Positions 32,761 through 41,656 of a stretch of 64,000 nucleotides of DNA are shown piece after piece (positions within the stretch are counted from its first letter, which is position 1; every line of letters begins with the position of its first letter). The stretch lies in NCBI RefSeq assembly GCF_024199985.1, contig NZ_JANARS010000012.1, positions 1-64,000 of the forward strand, read 5' to 3'. The notes beneath the pieces were generated by a model. That model saw nothing but the letters and a program-made list of their open reading frames with translations, was not told the origin of the DNA and did no database searches. The translations under genes and the position numbers were made by a program. Source of the DNA: Nocardioides pinisoli (GTDB taxonomy: Bacteria; Actinomycetota; Actinomycetes; Propionibacteriales; Nocardioidaceae).

Positions 32761-33261
32761 TCAGGGCAGCAGCGTGCGCGACGGCTCGAGGTTGGCGGCC
32801 TCGACGTAGTCCTCGTCGTCGCCGCTGTAGCGCTTGCACGGCCCGGAGAAGCTCACCTTCCAGGCTCCCTTGCCGCGGGCGGGCGAGGGCTGGAAGTCGA
32901 GGTCGACCTCCCCGCGGCTCACGCTCACGTGTCCCTCGACCTGGGTGCCGTCCTCGAACCCCGCCTCGGTCAGGGCCGAGCGCACGGCCTCGAGCTGGCC
33001 GCCCGCGCCGCCGGCGGGTGCCACGAGGGTGCCGCCGCCGGAGTAGACATGGCCGACACCGCCCGGGCAGGAGCCCCAACCGGCTCCGACCTCCACCTTC
33101 GTGGCCCGCAGGGCCCGCTCGACGAGGGGCACCGCGTCGGAGACGGCGTCGACGACCTGCTGCTCCCGCTCCTTGGCCGACACCTCGTCCTCGCCGAGGC
33201 TGCAGGACGAGACGCCGACGACGAGCGCCACGATCGTGAGGACGGTGAGCGTGGCGCGCAT
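32761..33261 (-). CDS. Predicted lipoprotein (paralogue of the one at 37.4 kb)
   Basis: The 166-residue product has a lipoprotein signal (TVLTIVALVVGVSSCS, acylated Cys20) and a soluble domain with DAVPLVERALRATKVEV and a C-terminal core GAWKVSFSGPCKRYSGDDED. The same core (VVWRVSLTGPCVAFSDEGAD) and size occur in the lipoprotein at 37423-37932, so the two are paralogues. Two further Cys residues (SCPGG, GPCKR) probably form a disulfide. Function is unknown. Confidence 0.8.
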   Translation of the reverse strand: MRATLTVLTIVALVVGVSSCSLGEDEVSAKEREQQVVDAVSDAVPLVERALRATKVEVGAGWGSCPGGVGHVYSGGGTLVAPAGGAGGQLEAVRSALTEAGFEDGTQVEGHVSVSRGEVDLDFQPSPARGKGAWKVSFSGPCKRYSGDDEDYVEAANLEPSRTLLP

Positions 33262-33281
33262 GGCAGTCACGGTAGCGGTCC

Positions 33282-35252
33282 TCATGGCCAGTGGTCCGGC
33301 CACAGGTCGTCCCAGGCGTCCCGAGCACCGTCGACCGCGTCGCCGAGCCCGTCGCGTACACCCTCGTAGGTCGCGACGGTGCCGTCGCGCACCTCCTCGG
33401 CGGTGTCCACCACGGTGTCGACGACAGGATCGACCACGTGGTGCTGGACCTCGCCACCGACCCAGTCGTAGAGGTAGTCGTGCGCCTCCTGGGTGCGGCC
33501 GCCGGTGTCGACGACGGCGTCGCTGTTGCCCGAGACGATGTGGGCCATGTTGACGAGTGCGGCGTTGTCGTGGGTGGGGCTCGGGTCGTCGAAGTAGTTG
33601 GTGTGGTTCTCCATGAACCCGGTCGTGAGCAGTCCGGTGCCGTGGAACTGTTGTCCGTTGTCGACGGCGAAGTTGATCGCCCCGAAGTCGTGCTGCGCGG
33701 GATCGGCGCCCAGCCCGAGGCTGTCGTCCCAGGTGCCGGGCAGCAGGCCGTCCTCACCGCCGAGCCACGACACCGGGTCGTTGTCCGCCGCGCCGACGAA
33801 GACCTGACCGGCCGGCATGTCGAGGTCCGACGCGTGGTGCACGCCCTCGCTGGCGCCGGGGCTGCCGATGAGCACCAGGCTGTCGGCATCCATGCCGTCG
33901 GCAGCGGCGTAGGACGAGGTGGTCGAGCCGTAGCTGTGGCCGATCACCGTGAGGTGCGGTTGGTCGCCGCCGGTGTGGGTGCTGTTGAGCCCGTCGACGA
34001 ACTGTGACAGCGCCACCCCGCCGGCCTCGGCGTTGGCCTCGGTCACCGTGTGGGACACGTCGCCGACCGAGGCGCCGATGTCGAGCAGGTGGTCCGACTC
34101 AGGGTTGAAGTTGGGGGAGTCGTAGCCGATCCAGGCGATGGTGGAGACCGAGCCGGCGCGGGGCGGGTCCTCGCCGAGCATGCTGTTGACGGTCTCCTCG
34201 TAGAGGTTGAGCGCCTGGCCGCCGTTCTCGTCGATCTGGGTGCCGTCCTGCATGATCCCCGGCACGTAGACCGCCGTGTGGTCGGCGGTGTCCGGGTCGC
34301 CGTAGGCCACGGCGGCGATGCCGTCGCCACCGAAGGCGTGCGGCTGGTAGGCCATGACGAACGCGTCGACGCCGAGGGCGGCGTACTCCGGCGAGCCCGC
34401 CTGGGCCACGGCCATCTCGATGGACTGCGCGTTCTCCAGCCAGCGCAGCTCCGAGGCGGAGAGCTCGTGCCCGGACGCCTGCCTGGCGAGGAGGTACTCG
34501 ATATCGCGCTGGACCGCCGACGTGTTCGCCTCGTCGCGGTCGCCGGTCGGGATGCCGTTGACGTTGCCGACGAGGTCGGGGTCGCTGATCATCAGGGCGT
34601 TGCGCTCGGCCTGCGACAGCCCGTTCCACCAGGCGTTGACCGCGTCGGTGTCGGCGCCGAGGCGGCGCAGCTCGGCGGCCAGCGCGACGGTGTCGGCGCG
34701 CCCCGGGGCCGTCGCGGCGCGCGTGCCCTCGGTGAGCTCGTCGACGGCACCGAGCGCGCGGACGGCCCTCTGCTCGTCGTCGTCGACGCGCTCTCGCCAG
34801 GTGTCGAGGTCCCGGTGGTAGGTCTCGAAGCTGGCGCGCAGCTGCGCCGCCTGCGCCTGCAGAGCGGGCACCTGGTCCTCGGTCGCGGTCTCGATCCGGC
34901 GCAGGAGGTCCTCGCGGTCGTCGTTGAGCCGCTGGCGGCGCTCCATCAGGTCGAGGTGCTCGCTGCGGCGCTCGCGCATCGCCGTCAGGAACCGGTCGAT
35001 CGCGAGCGCTCCTCGCTCGAGCGCCGCCGACACGGCGGCGGTGTCGGCGGCGAAGACGGTGACGGCATGGTCGGCGGCGTCGGCGGCGTTGCCCGAGAAG
35101 TCCTCTGGCGCGCCGTTGGCTCGGGCCCAGTCGGCGACGTCGCTGACCGCGGTCGCCGCAGCACGTACGTCGGTGAGCACGGCGTCGGAGGCGTCGGTGA
35201 CCTGCAGCTCGGGCTCGCGCGGCAGCCAGGCGGGGACGGCGATCGTGGTCAC
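33282..35252 (-). CDS. Alpha/beta hydrolase (DUF1023) with ESX-like helical N-terminus
   Basis: The 656-residue protein has an N-terminal ~290-residue helical region, starting with a WXG100-like stretch (GAPEDFSGNAADAADHAV) and a long coiled coil. A DUF1023 alpha/beta hydrolase domain follows: YVPGIMQDGTQIDENGGQA, the nucleophile in VIGHSYGSTTSSYAA and His late in NHTNYF or AHIVSG. The C-terminal ~50 residues are amphipathic repeats (VVDTVVDTAEEVRDG). No classical signal peptide exists. With the EspC-like gene overlapping its start (GTGA) this looks like a type VII-type exported hydrolase or toxin and its partner. The substrate is unknown. Confidence 0.85.
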   Translation of the reverse strand: MTTIAVPAWLPREPELQVTDASDAVLTDVRAAATAVSDVADWARANGAPEDFSGNAADAADHAVTVFAADTAAVSAALERGALAIDRFLTAMRERRSEHLDLMERRQRLNDDREDLLRRIETATEDQVPALQAQAAQLRASFETYHRDLDTWRERVDDDEQRAVRALGAVDELTEGTRAATAPGRADTVALAAELRRLGADTDAVNAWWNGLSQAERNALMISDPDLVGNVNGIPTGDRDEANTSAVQRDIEYLLARQASGHELSASELRWLENAQSIEMAVAQAGSPEYAALGVDAFVMAYQPHAFGGDGIAAVAYGDPDTADHTAVYVPGIMQDGTQIDENGGQALNLYEETVNSMLGEDPPRAGSVSTIAWIGYDSPNFNPESDHLLDIGASVGDVSHTVTEANAEAGGVALSQFVDGLNSTHTGGDQPHLTVIGHSYGSTTSSYAAADGMDADSLVLIGSPGASEGVHHASDLDMPAGQVFVGAADNDPVSWLGGEDGLLPGTWDDSLGLGADPAQHDFGAINFAVDNGQQFHGTGLLTTGFMENHTNYFDDPSPTHDNAALVNMAHIVSGNSDAVVDTGGRTQEAHDYLYDWVGGEVQHHVVDPVVDTVVDTAEEVRDGTVATYEGVRDGLGDAVDGARDAWDDLWPDHWP

Positions 35253-35578
35253 GGGCCCATCACCTGCACGGGCACGGCGGTGCGGTCGTCCCACATCAGC
35301 AGCTGCTGGGTGGCCTCGGTGCTCTCCTGGTCGGTGACGAGGAAGTCCCAGGCGGTCTGGGCGAGGGCGTCGGCGTGCTGCGAGGCCCGGTCGCGCAGCG
35401 CCACGGTGCGCTGTTCCCACGTCGTGAGGAAGGCGTCGGCGGCGCCTCGGACGGCGTCGCCCAGCAGGGCGGGATCGGCCTGCGCGAGGTTCTTGCGTGG
35501 GCCGTCGAGGCCCTCGGCCTGCTCGTCCCAGGCGTCGCGTGCCTTCGCCAGCGCGGCGGTCCACATCTGCACGGTCAT
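35249..35578 (-). CDS. Small helical EspC/WXG100-like protein
   Basis: The 109-residue protein is almost wholly alpha-helical, with a Trp-containing turn (LTTWEQRTV) and a C-terminal ETDxxS-like exit motif (FLVTDQESTEA) resembling the type VII secretion signals of EspC/DUF2580 proteins. It overlaps the hydrolase start by 4 nt and the preceding gene stop by 4 nt, so the three are translated together. It probably pairs with the helical N-terminus of the hydrolase, as such partners do for secretion. This is an inference. Confidence 0.75.
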   Translation of the reverse strand: MTVQMWTAALAKARDAWDEQAEGLDGPRKNLAQADPALLGDAVRGAADAFLTTWEQRTVALRDRASQHADALAQTAWDFLVTDQESTEATQQLLMWDDRTAVPVQVMGP

Positions 35579-36090
35579 CGCGCGACCTCCTCGGCGGCGC
35601 GCACCTTGGCCGTGCGCACGGTCAGCACGACAGAGGTCGGCCGCACGGCGCCGGCCGCCTCGAGCCCGCCGCGACGGCGTGCCACGAGGCGGGGCCGGTC
35701 GCCGGGCACCGGACGGGCCTGCCAGCCGAGGTCGAGGAGGGCCCGGCCCGTGCTGCGCAGGAGGGCGACGTTGTCGCCCTCGCCGAGGTCGCCGACGACG
35801 GCCACCGCCTCGTACCAGGACAGCCCCCACTCGTCGGTGTGCCAGGACGCGTCACGCTCGGTGGCGTGCGGGTCGTGCTGGAGGCGCTGCAGCAGGTCGT
35901 CGAGCGCGCGCTCGACGTCGGCGGCCAGCGTGGTGCGCCTCCCGGCGTCGAGCACCGGGACGGCCGGTGCCGGGCGGGTCTGCGGCAGCACGACGATGTC
36001 GACCTCGGGGTGCTGCTCGCGCACGACCCGCAGCATCGGGTCGGCGAGGGCCGGGTCGGGGGCGCCCGGTGGGGTGGCGGGAGGCGTCAT
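35575..36090 (-). CDS. Hypothetical protein of the hydrolase operon
   Basis: The 171-residue protein opens with a Pro-rich stretch (MTPPATPPGAPDPALAD), then has PEVDIVVLPQTRPAPAVPV and a central ASWHTDEWGLSWYEAVAVVG. It lacks signal, Cys or membrane segments. It is the first gene of the three-gene overlapping operon with the EspC-like protein and the DUF1023 hydrolase. A chaperone or immunity role would fit the location but is not shown by the sequence. Family not recognised. Confidence 0.72.
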   Translation of the reverse strand: MTPPATPPGAPDPALADPMLRVVREQHPEVDIVVLPQTRPAPAVPVLDAGRRTTLAADVERALDDLLQRLQHDPHATERDASWHTDEWGLSWYEAVAVVGDLGEGDNVALLRSTGRALLDLGWQARPVPGDRPRLVARRRGGLEAAGAVRPTSVVLTVRTAKVRAAEEVAR

Positions 36091-36160
36091 GGACACCTTG
36101 TTCCGCGCCCGCGCCCGGCTCAAACCCCGCGGACTCTCCGGGGCCGGCGCCGTGAGCCGG

Positions 36161-37348
36161 TCAGCGTGGGGAGACCCGCAGCACCCGGTCGCCGGTGCCG
36201 TCGGCCGTGGTGAGCAGCAGGTCGCCGTTGCGTGCGGCCGTGACCGAGCGGAGCCGGCCGAAGCGCTGGAGCCGGCCCGGGCGCGTCACCGACACCAGCG
36301 CGCCCTGGTCGTCGAAGCGCAGGAACAGCACCTCGGACCCCTTCAGCGCCGCCACCGCGAGCGTGCCCTCGAGCGCACCCCACTGCGAGCCGCTGACCCA
36401 CGCCGCGCCGGAGGTGGCGACCGTCGGGTCCCCGGACGACCACTTCGCCTCCTGCTGGACGCCCGGCAGCGACTGGTCGGTCATCGGGACCGACTCGTCG
36501 TAGCCGGGCACGGGGTTCCAGCCGTAGTCGCCACCGGGCACCAGCAGGTTGACCTCGTCGTCGCGGTAGCTGCCGTGCTCGACCGACCACAACGAGCCGT
36601 CGGCGCGCTGCGCCAGGCCCTGGACGTTGCGGTGGCCGTAGGACCACACGTAGCGGCGCGGGGTGCCGGCGTCGGCGAAGGGGTTGTCGGCCATCGGCTC
36701 GCCGGTCCGCCGGTGCACCCGGAGGACCTTCCCGCCGAGGGAGTCGAGGTCGCGCGGGTTGGTGCCGACGGCGGCGTCGCCGGTGCCGACGAGCAGGGCG
36801 TCGGAGTCGCGGTCGAGCAGCAGCCGGCACCCCCCGTGCCGGCCGGAGGTCGACGGGAGACCGGTGAGGACCGTCCGCCGGTGGCCCAGCCGCTTCCACC
36901 GCGGGTCGGCGCGCCAGCGGGTGACCTGCACGTGGTTGCGGCCCCGAGCGCTGCCGTGGCAGGCCCACACGGTGCGGGAGCCGGCATCGACGGCCAGCGA
37001 CATCAGGCCGGTCTCACCGGAGACCCACACCAGTCGCGACAGGTCGGCGAGCGTCCGACGGTCCCCGCGGCGTACGACGCTGATGCGGGCGCGGTCGCGC
37101 TCGGAGACCAGCAGCCGGCCGCCGGGCGCCTGCTGGACGTCCCAGGGATGCTGCAGGCGACGTGCGACGGTGCGCACGCGGAGGGCGGGCACCTGGGCGC
37201 GCGGGGCGTCCGCGGTGGGCGCCGTGGCCGCCGAGGGCGGGACCACGCCGGACGACAGGGTGCCCAGGGGGGCTGTCACGGCCAGCGCGACAGCGGCGAC
37301 GAGGGTCCGGGACGACGAGAGGGCGCTCGATCGGTGCACCCGGGTCAC
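36161..37348 (-). CDS. Secreted PQQ-dependent sugar dehydrogenase-like protein
   Basis: The 395-residue protein has a signal peptide (SSRTLVAAVALAVTAPLG) and a six-bladed beta-propeller of the glucose/sorbosone dehydrogenase family. Diagnostic stretches are RLQHPWDVQQAPGGRLLVSE, GRHGGCRLLLDRDSDALLVG, WSYGHRNVQGLAQ and VNLLVPGGDYGWNPV. It would oxidise sugars outside the membrane if PQQ is available; no pqq genes are in this window. The GTG at 37348 gives the signal peptide at the right place. Confidence 0.88.
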   Translation of the reverse strand: MTRVHRSSALSSSRTLVAAVALAVTAPLGTLSSGVVPPSAATAPTADAPRAQVPALRVRTVARRLQHPWDVQQAPGGRLLVSERDRARISVVRRGDRRTLADLSRLVWVSGETGLMSLAVDAGSRTVWACHGSARGRNHVQVTRWRADPRWKRLGHRRTVLTGLPSTSGRHGGCRLLLDRDSDALLVGTGDAAVGTNPRDLDSLGGKVLRVHRRTGEPMADNPFADAGTPRRYVWSYGHRNVQGLAQRADGSLWSVEHGSYRDDEVNLLVPGGDYGWNPVPGYDESVPMTDQSLPGVQQEAKWSSGDPTVATSGAAWVSGSQWGALEGTLAVAALKGSEVLFLRFDDQGALVSVTRPGRLQRFGRLRSVTAARNGDLLLTTADGTGDRVLRVSPR

Positions 37349-37422
37349 GCTACGCAGGACGCCGGGGCCTGACCAGCGTCGGCGGCGGGCGACGACGCCC
37401 CGGGATCTGTCGTCCGGGGACG

Positions 37423-37932
37423 TCAGCGGTCGCCGGAGAGGTCGCCGGAGAGGTCGACGACGCCTTGCTGTCGCGCCTGGTCGGCGCCCTCGTCGGAGAA
37501 CGCGACGCACGGCCCGGTGAGACTGACGCGCCACACCACGCCCTCGTCGGTGCGCTCCTGGCGTTGGACGAAGAGCTCGAGGCCCTCACGCGTCCCCGCG
37601 ACGCTGTGGTCGTCGACGGTGTCCTTCAGGGCCCAGCCGGCATCGGCCAGCTCCGTGGTCAGGGCGTCGATGCCGTTGCGCCACGACGCCGCGTCGCCGA
37701 TGAGACCACCGGAGATGTCGTACTCGAAGGTCTCGTTGTGGAGGCCGCACGGCAGGTGGTTCCCCCCGAAGGTGCTGGACGAGGCGCTGACCGCCGAGGT
37801 CATCGCCGGCTTCGCGGAGCGGAGGGCGTCGAGCCCGGCCTCCTCCTGGGTGCCGGGGTCGCTCTTCTCACCGGCGCAGCCGCCGGACGCCATCAGCAGG
37901 AGCACGACCAGGACCGACCCGAGAATCCGCAC
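37423..37932 (-). CDS. Predicted lipoprotein (paralogue of the one at 32.8 kb)
   Basis: The 169-residue product has a lipobox LLLMASGGC (acylated Cys19) and a domain with HLPCGLHNETFEYD and the C-terminal VVWRVSLTGPCVAFSD core shared with the lipoprotein at 32761-33261. The final DLSGDLSGDR is a short duplication. It stands beside the secreted sugar dehydrogenase on the same strand, 75 nt away. Function is unknown. Confidence 0.8.
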   Translation of the reverse strand: MRILGSVLVVLLLMASGGCAGEKSDPGTQEEAGLDALRSAKPAMTSAVSASSSTFGGNHLPCGLHNETFEYDISGGLIGDAASWRNGIDALTTELADAGWALKDTVDDHSVAGTREGLELFVQRQERTDEGVVWRVSLTGPCVAFSDEGADQARQQGVVDLSGDLSGDR

Positions 37933-37941
37933 GTCGCGAGC

Positions 37942-38823
37942 CTAGGTCCTCCGCGTCGGCCGCGAGAGCTGGATGCCGACACGGGTGGTGGCGTAGCCCA
38001 GCCGCGTGTTGAGCGCGCGCATCGCCGCGTTGCCGTCCTGCGTCCAGGTGTAGACCTCCTCGACGCCGTGCGCGGCGGCCCAGTCCAGGGCGACGAGCTT
38101 GAGGTGCACCGCGAGGCCGCGGCCGCGCCAGTCGCGTCGTACGGCGGTGAGGCCGTTCTCGGCACGCGTCGCGTCGTCGGCGTCGAGGCCGAGCCCGGCA
38201 CAGCCGACGACCTCGCCGTCGTGCAGGGCGAGGAACATCGGGTCGCCGAGCCAGTCCTGCGCCCAGCGCTCCGGGCTGACGTCGAGCGGGGTGTCGACGG
38301 CGAAGTCGGCCAGGCACTCGAGCCCGAAGCGCTCGTAGGCGCCCTCCCACAGTCCGGGGCGCTCCTGCGCCGTGACGACCTCGACGCCGTCGGGGACCGG
38401 TGTCACTGCCACCGGACCGTCCACGCGGTAGGTCTGCTCGACCTCCCGGTTGGCCTCCTCGAAGCCGAAGCGGTGGGCGAAGGCCAGCGATCCCTCGTCG
38501 TCGGCGCCGGCCCGGAGCGTCGGCAGGCCGAGTCCCTCGACGTGCGCGACGAGGTGGTGCAGGAGGGCGGTGCCGATGCCCTGGCGGCGGTGCTCGGGCA
38601 GCACCCGCGGGACCACCGAGCCGGCGCGGGCCATGTCGGAGCGCGCGGCGAGGCCGTGGCCCACCACGACGCCGTCCTGGCGGGCCAGCACCATCAGCCG
38701 GTCGGCCGAGGCGCTCTCCCGGAGCTCGGCGACCGAGGCCGTGCGCTCGTAGGGGAGCACCGCGATCCGCACCTGGCGCCACTGCTCGTAGTCGTCGTCG
38801 GTCGCGCACGGCGTGATGTCCAT
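37942..38823 (-). CDS. Tandem GNAT acetyltransferase
   Basis: The 293-residue protein contains two GNAT domains. The first has RVLPEHRRQGIGTALLHHLV as its acetyl-CoA P-loop, and the second has TAVRRDWRGRGLAVHLKLVA followed by NAAMRALNTRLGY. Both CoA-binding arginine/glycine motifs are intact. This double layout resembles MshD (mycothiol synthase), but that assignment is not secure; many actinobacterial tandem GNATs are uncharacterised. The ATG at 38823 is chosen. Confidence 0.88.
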   Translation of the reverse strand: MDITPCATDDDYEQWRQVRIAVLPYERTASVAELRESASADRLMVLARQDGVVVGHGLAARSDMARAGSVVPRVLPEHRRQGIGTALLHHLVAHVEGLGLPTLRAGADDEGSLAFAHRFGFEEANREVEQTYRVDGPVAVTPVPDGVEVVTAQERPGLWEGAYERFGLECLADFAVDTPLDVSPERWAQDWLGDPMFLALHDGEVVGCAGLGLDADDATRAENGLTAVRRDWRGRGLAVHLKLVALDWAAAHGVEEVYTWTQDGNAAMRALNTRLGYATTRVGIQLSRPTRRT

Positions 38824-38941
38824 GGCAGCACGGTCGCGCACGCGGGGCAGTCGTGCCAGCGAATTCCGGGTGGCAGCGGACGACAGCCACTTCCCACTGG
38901 ACCACCGCGGGGGCGGCGAGGGCCTTCCCTAGAGTGGCCGC

Positions 38942-40984
38942 GTGGACTTCTACTCCGCCTACGCCCAGGGCTTCGCCCGGATCGCGGCCGTCACCCTGCC
39001 GGTGCACCTCGCCGACCCCGTCGCCAACGCAGCAGCCGTGCTCGAGCAGGCGCGGGCCTGCCACGACGACTCGGTTGCCGTCGCGGTGTTCCCCGAGCTG
39101 TGCCTGACCGGCTACTCGGTCGACGACCTGTTCCTCCAGGACACGCTGCTCTCGACGGTCGAGGAGGCCATCGCCGAGATCGTGGCGGAGAGCGCCGACC
39201 TGATGACGATGCTGGTCGTCGGCGCGCCGGTCGTGCACGGCAACCGGGTCTTCAACGCCGCGGTCGTCATCCACCGCGGCGCGATCCTCGGCGTGGCGCC
39301 GAAGTCCTACCTGCCCAACTACCGTGAGTTCTACGAGCGCCGGTGGTTCGCTCCGGGCGACGACCGAGAGCTGGAGTGGATCAGGATTGCCGGGCAGGAC
39401 GTCCGCTTCGGGCCCGACCTGATCTTCCGGTGCCTCGACGTCCCCGGCCTCGACCTGCACGTCGAGGTGTGCGAGGACATGTGGGTGCCGGTCCCGCCGA
39501 GCGCCGAGGCCGCGCTCGCCGGCGCCACGGTGCTCGCCAACCTCAGCGGCTCGCCGATCACCATCGCGCGTGCCGAGGACCGGCGGCTGCTGGTGCGCAG
39601 TGCGAGCTCGCGGTGCGCGGCGGCGTACGTCTATGCCGCGGCCGGGCAGGGCGAGTCGACGACGGACCTGAGCTGGGACGGCCAGACGATGGTCTACGAG
39701 TGCGGGTCGCTGCTGGGGGAGAGCGAGCGGTTCCCCGACGGACCGCGGCGCACCGTGGTGGACGTCGACCTCGACCTGGTCCGCCAGGAGCGGATGCGGC
39801 AGGTCACCTTCGACGACAACCGCCGCACCCACCACGAGCGCGTCAACCGCTTCCGCACCGTCGAGTGGGAGCTCGAGCCGCCGGCCGGCGACATCGGTCT
39901 GCTGCGCAAGGTCGACCGCTACCCGTTCGTGCCCGACGACCCCGAGCGCCTCGCCCTCGACTGCTACGAGGCCTACAACATCCAGGTCTCCGGCCTCGAG
40001 CAGCGGCTCAACGCCATCGGCACGCCCAAGGCCGTCATCGGCGTGAGCGGCGGGCTCGACTCGACGCACGCGCTGATCGTCGCCTGCAAGGCGATGGACC
40101 GGCTCGGCCGGCCGCGCAGCGACGTCCTGGCCTTCACGATGCCCGGCTTCGCGACCGGCGAGACCACCAAGTCGTACGCCACCCGGCTCTCGCAGGCGCT
40201 CGGCGTGACCTTCGAAGAGCTCGACATCCGGCCCGCCGCCGAGCAGATGCTCAAAGACCTCGGGCACCCCTACGGCCGCGGCGAGAAGGTCTACGACGTC
40301 ACCTTCGAGAACGTCCAGGCCGGGCTGCGCTACGACTACCTCTTCCGCCTCGCCAACCAGCGCGGCGGCATCGTGGTCGGCACCGGCGACCTGTCCGAGC
40401 TCGCGCTCGGCTGGTGCACCTACGGCGTGGGCGACCAGATGTCGCACTACACGGTCAACGCCGGCGTGCCGAAGACGCTCGTGCAGCACCTGATCCGCTG
40501 GGTGATCAGCCACGGGGAGTTCGACGAGACCGTCGGCCAGCTGCTGGGGGAGATCCTCGAGCTCGAGATCACCCCCGAGCTGATCCCGGTCGAGGAGGGC
40601 AAGAAGCCGCAGGCCACGCAGGACACCGTGGGCCCCTACAACCTGCAGGACTTCACCCTCGCGCTCGTCGTGCGCCACGGCTTCCGGCCACGCAGGATCG
40701 CCTTCCTCGCCTGGCACGCGTGGAAGGACCTCGAGGCGGGGGAGTGGCCGCCGGGCTTCCCCGACGACGCGCGGGTGGCGTACTCGCTGGAGGAGGTCCG
40801 CACCTGGCTGCAGGTCTTCGTGAAGCGGTTCTTCGCCAACCAGTTCAAGCGCTCGGCGCTGCCCAACGGCCCCAAGGTCAGCCCCAGCGGCACGATGAGC
40901 CCCCGCGGCGACTGGCGGATGCCGAGCGACGCCAAGGGCACCGCCTGGCTCGCCGAGATCGACCGGGACGTGCCCACGTCGTGA
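38942..40984 (+). CDS. nadE: Glutamine-dependent NAD+ synthetase
   Basis: The 680-residue bifunctional enzyme converts nicotinic acid adenine dinucleotide to NAD using ammonia from glutamine. The N-terminal nitrilase-type glutaminase has Glu52 (FPELCLTGYS), Lys121 (PKSYLPNYREFYE) and Cys177 (VEVCEDMW). The C-terminal synthetase has the P-loop VIGVSGGLDSTHALI near residue 365. Length and both halves match mycobacterial NadE (~680). GTG is the start. A palindromic hairpin follows the stop. Confidence 0.97.
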   Translation: MDFYSAYAQGFARIAAVTLPVHLADPVANAAAVLEQARACHDDSVAVAVFPELCLTGYSVDDLFLQDTLLSTVEEAIAEIVAESADLMTMLVVGAPVVHGNRVFNAAVVIHRGAILGVAPKSYLPNYREFYERRWFAPGDDRELEWIRIAGQDVRFGPDLIFRCLDVPGLDLHVEVCEDMWVPVPPSAEAALAGATVLANLSGSPITIARAEDRRLLVRSASSRCAAAYVYAAAGQGESTTDLSWDGQTMVYECGSLLGESERFPDGPRRTVVDVDLDLVRQERMRQVTFDDNRRTHHERVNRFRTVEWELEPPAGDIGLLRKVDRYPFVPDDPERLALDCYEAYNIQVSGLEQRLNAIGTPKAVIGVSGGLDSTHALIVACKAMDRLGRPRSDVLAFTMPGFATGETTKSYATRLSQALGVTFEELDIRPAAEQMLKDLGHPYGRGEKVYDVTFENVQAGLRYDYLFRLANQRGGIVVGTGDLSELALGWCTYGVGDQMSHYTVNAGVPKTLVQHLIRWVISHGEFDETVGQLLGEILELEITPELIPVEEGKKPQATQDTVGPYNLQDFTLALVVRHGFRPRRIAFLAWHAWKDLEAGEWPPGFPDDARVAYSLEEVRTWLQVFVKRFFANQFKRSALPNGPKVSPSGTMSPRGDWRMPSDAKGTAWLAEIDRDVPTS

Positions 40985-40995
40985 CCTGGGAGGGA

Positions 40996-41041
40996 AGTCC
41001 GACACCTCGAGGGGGTTGCAACGGCCTCGAAGTGGCGGACT
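40996..41041 (+). terminator. Hairpin after nadE
   Basis: Two 17-nt arms (40996-41012 and 41025-41041) match as an inverted repeat at 15 of 17 positions, with a 12-nt loop that is itself palindromic (GTTGCAAC). It begins 11 nt after the nadE stop. No T run follows, so it may be a terminator or a dispersed palindromic element. The word GTCCGACACCT in the left arm recurs at about 41118. Confidence 0.6.
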
Positions 41042-41225
41042 ACCCGCACGAGCGGGGAGTCCGCCGCGAGGTGGGCGGGGACCTCGCCACGAGCTGAGCG
41101 AGGGCACGGACGGGCCGTCCGACACCTTTGCCTGTCCTTAACGACGGGCTGGAGCGCGGTTAGCCGCGCCCGCGCGAACCTCCTGTCACGACGCCGCACC
41201 CGGCGTCGGACGACGAGGAGGAACC

Positions 41226-41612
41226 GTGCAGAAGAAGAAGGCAGTCATCGGAGGCGTCGCAGCCGCGGCGGTCGTGGTCGGGCTCGGCTCGTGGTGGGCC
41301 GTCGGCAACGCCGTCGAGGCCCAGACCAGCGAGCGCGGCACGTGCGGCGGCGCGACGTGGGAGCTCAGCGCCGAGGCCGAGGACGGCGGCACCGAGGTGG
41401 GTGCCGAGCTGCAGTCGGCCGGCCCCGGTGAGGAGTGGCAGGTCGAGGTGCTGCGCGACGACACGGCCCTGCTCGACGGCACCCGCACCACCGACGAGGA
41501 CGGCGAGATCGACGTCGACGCCTTCAGCGACGGCAACCCCGGTGACGCGACGTACGCCGTCACCTTCACGCCCGCCGACGGCGAGCCCTGCACCGCCACG
41601 CTCGGCTCCTGA
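41226..41612 (+). CDS. Exported small protein with Cys pair (paralogue 1)
   Basis: The 128-residue product begins with a signal sequence or anchor (KKKAVIGGVAAAAVVVGLGSWW). The mature domain begins RGTCGGATWELSAEAEDGG and ends DGEPCTATL, so its two Cys residues could form a disulfide across a small beta domain. It aligns with the next gene product along the whole mature domain, marking a tandem duplication. It is followed 44 nt later by its paralogue and lies tail-on to a histidine kinase gene. Function unknown. Confidence 0.8.
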   Translation: MQKKKAVIGGVAAAAVVVGLGSWWAVGNAVEAQTSERGTCGGATWELSAEAEDGGTEVGAELQSAGPGEEWQVEVLRDDTALLDGTRTTDEDGEIDVDAFSDGNPGDATYAVTFTPADGEPCTATLGS

Positions 41613-41656
41613 CCCACCCGACCCCGATCCACCCAGACCGACTCGAGGAGACACCC

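Noticed and set aside
37868..41125. 1085-codon minus-strand frame over nadE and the GNAT gene
   Set aside because: The frame is antisense to nadE and lies in a wrong frame of the GNAT gene; it shows no domains.
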